A stretch of 5,177 nucleotides of DNA from Methanosarcinales archaeon. GTDB lineage: Archaea; Halobacteriota; Methanosarcinia; Methanosarcinales; Methanogasteraceae. Shown piece by piece: positions 4,591-5,177 of this stretch. The DNA is taken from contig DAOUXE010000126.1 of NCBI GenBank assembly GCA_030666765.1, positions 1-5,177 of the forward strand, given 5' to 3'. The first letter of the stretch is position 1, and each line of letters opens with the position of its first letter. The notes under the pieces are model-generated. The model did not search any database, had not been told where the DNA came from, and worked only from the letters and a program-made list of their open reading frames with translations. The position numbers and the translations under genes were made by a program.

Positions 4591-5177
4591 ATGAAATGGA
4601 GAAAACAGATGCTGGCGTTTACGATTTGCGCGGTGCTTTTAATGGGTTTAAGCGGAATGGTAAGTGCTACAGCAGCAATTGATGGGACTGTAGGTTATTC
4701 AGCCGATAGAGAAGATAAGTACACGCCCAGCGTTAGTCAATCTCAAACAGTTAAAAAAATACGTTTGGGCGTATGGTGGCCACGATATGGCGAGGACTTA
4801 CCACCTTATTCAGATCTTGCTGCTGCAGGAATTGAAGCAAGCGATGTAGTGAACTTGACTGCATACACTCTTCCGAACTATGATGTAATCTATATAGGCA
4901 GAGGCGCCTTCCATCTTCATGCAGGTGAAGGATACATGGATGTTGAAGAAGTGAAGGAATGGGTCGGCAATGGCGGTGCTATAATCGGAGAGAGTGAATC
5001 TGTGATCCATGATTCAGGTTATACATTAGGCGTTGATTGGGCGCCGCAGCCCAGCTATGCCTGTGGCGGGTGGGGGACTGAGGGAGAAGCTGGGGACCAT
5101 GGGGTGGGTGGCATAAAGGTGACACTTAATACGGGAGACCCCATATCCAATGGATTGTCTGATACAGTTTTGAAAAC
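4591..5177 (+). CDS. Exported protein with a class I glutamine amidotransferase-like fold, 3' truncated by window
   Basis: The frame is open from ATG 4591 to the window end, giving 195 codons plus two bases. The start is supported by AAGGTGA (4576-4582), eight bases upstream. A clear signal peptide is present: basic MKWRKQ, hydrophobic core about 7-24 (MLAFTICAVLLMGLSGMV), small residues SATAA at 25-29 suggesting cleavage near residue 28. The mature part has alternating strands and helices: KKIRLGVWW (55-63), LPNYDVIYIGRGAF (94-107) and VEEVKEWVGNGGAIIGESES (118-137). This pattern (a Y-D-V-I-hydrophobic strand, then V-x-x-W/F-V-x-N-G-G-A/G-I-I) is typical of ThuA/GATase1-like proteins that detect or assemble something rather than always acting as enzymes. 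No catalytic Cys-His-Glu triad can be assigned. It is probably surface-exposed or extracellular. Codon use is more AT-rich than in the genes to the left. The function is unknown. Confidence 0.75.
   Translation, partial: MKWRKQMLAFTICAVLLMGLSGMVSATAAIDGTVGYSADREDKYTPSVSQSQTVKKIRLGVWWPRYGEDLPPYSDLAAAGIEASDVVNLTAYTLPNYDVIYIGRGAFHLHAGEGYMDVEEVKEWVGNGGAIIGESESVIHDSGYTLGVDWAPQPSYACGGWGTEGEAGDHGVGGIKVTLNTGDPISNGLSDTVLK

Noticed and set aside
1..5177. CRISPR array, tRNA or complete insertion sequence
   Set aside because: No regularly spaced direct repeats, no tRNA arms and no transposase with terminal inverted repeats were found on either strand.

Overview
This window looks like archaeal chromosome, probably from an anaerobic euryarchaeon of the methanogen or methane-oxidiser kind. 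The evidence is archaeal-type TATA boxes (for example TTTATATAAT at 4458), ribosome binding sites of the GGTGATC / GGAGTGATC type, T-rich termination sequence, and gene content: a SufC ATPase, a tiny rubredoxin-like zinc ribbon, a TIGR00266/AIM24 protein, a radical SAM/SPASM enzyme and a relic of an anaerobic cobalamin methyltransferase. The species cannot be fixed from this sequence.

Layout. 3-137 (+) is the C-terminal end of a probable PIN-like (DUF3368) protein. It converges on a minus-strand group read from about 1462 down to 142: a 36-residue rubredoxin-like protein (1396-1286), sufC (1279-530) and a short DUF3883 domain protein (501-142) that looks like the severed C-terminus of a large helicase. 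The region 1397-1644 is a divergent promoter region. On the plus strand, an AIM24-family gene (1645-2367) is followed by a radical SAM/SPASM gene (2476-3666). Directly after that stop codon is a decayed gene (3662 to about 4000, perhaps 4190). Its three-frame reconstruction reads as the N-terminal half of a CbiF/CobM precorrin-4 C11-methyltransferase.

From about 4190 the sequence becomes AT-rich and unlike the genes to its left. It holds a compact unit with no credible gene: an archaeal promoter (4197-4210), about 170 bases containing several perfect hairpins (one capped by a GAAA tetraloop), and a T-rich terminator (4396-4411). This is a candidate structured non-coding RNA and is the most interesting feature here. 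A second strong promoter (4458-4467) follows. It lies at the right distance from a 22-codon ORF (4506-4574) that has a near-ideal ribosome binding site. That ORF ends immediately before the ribosome binding site of an exported protein (4591 to the window end, truncated) whose mature part resembles the class I glutamine amidotransferase-like fold.

How the genes work together. The rubredoxin-like protein and SufC appear translationally coupled and may serve iron-sulfur metabolism, but the usual partner sufB is absent from this locus. The radical SAM gene belongs to the broad group that includes the AhbC/AhbD/NirJ tetrapyrrole enzymes. The adjacent cbiF relic is consistent with a past tetrapyrrole or cobalamin neighbourhood. 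No CRISPR array, tRNA, rRNA or intact mobile element is visible.
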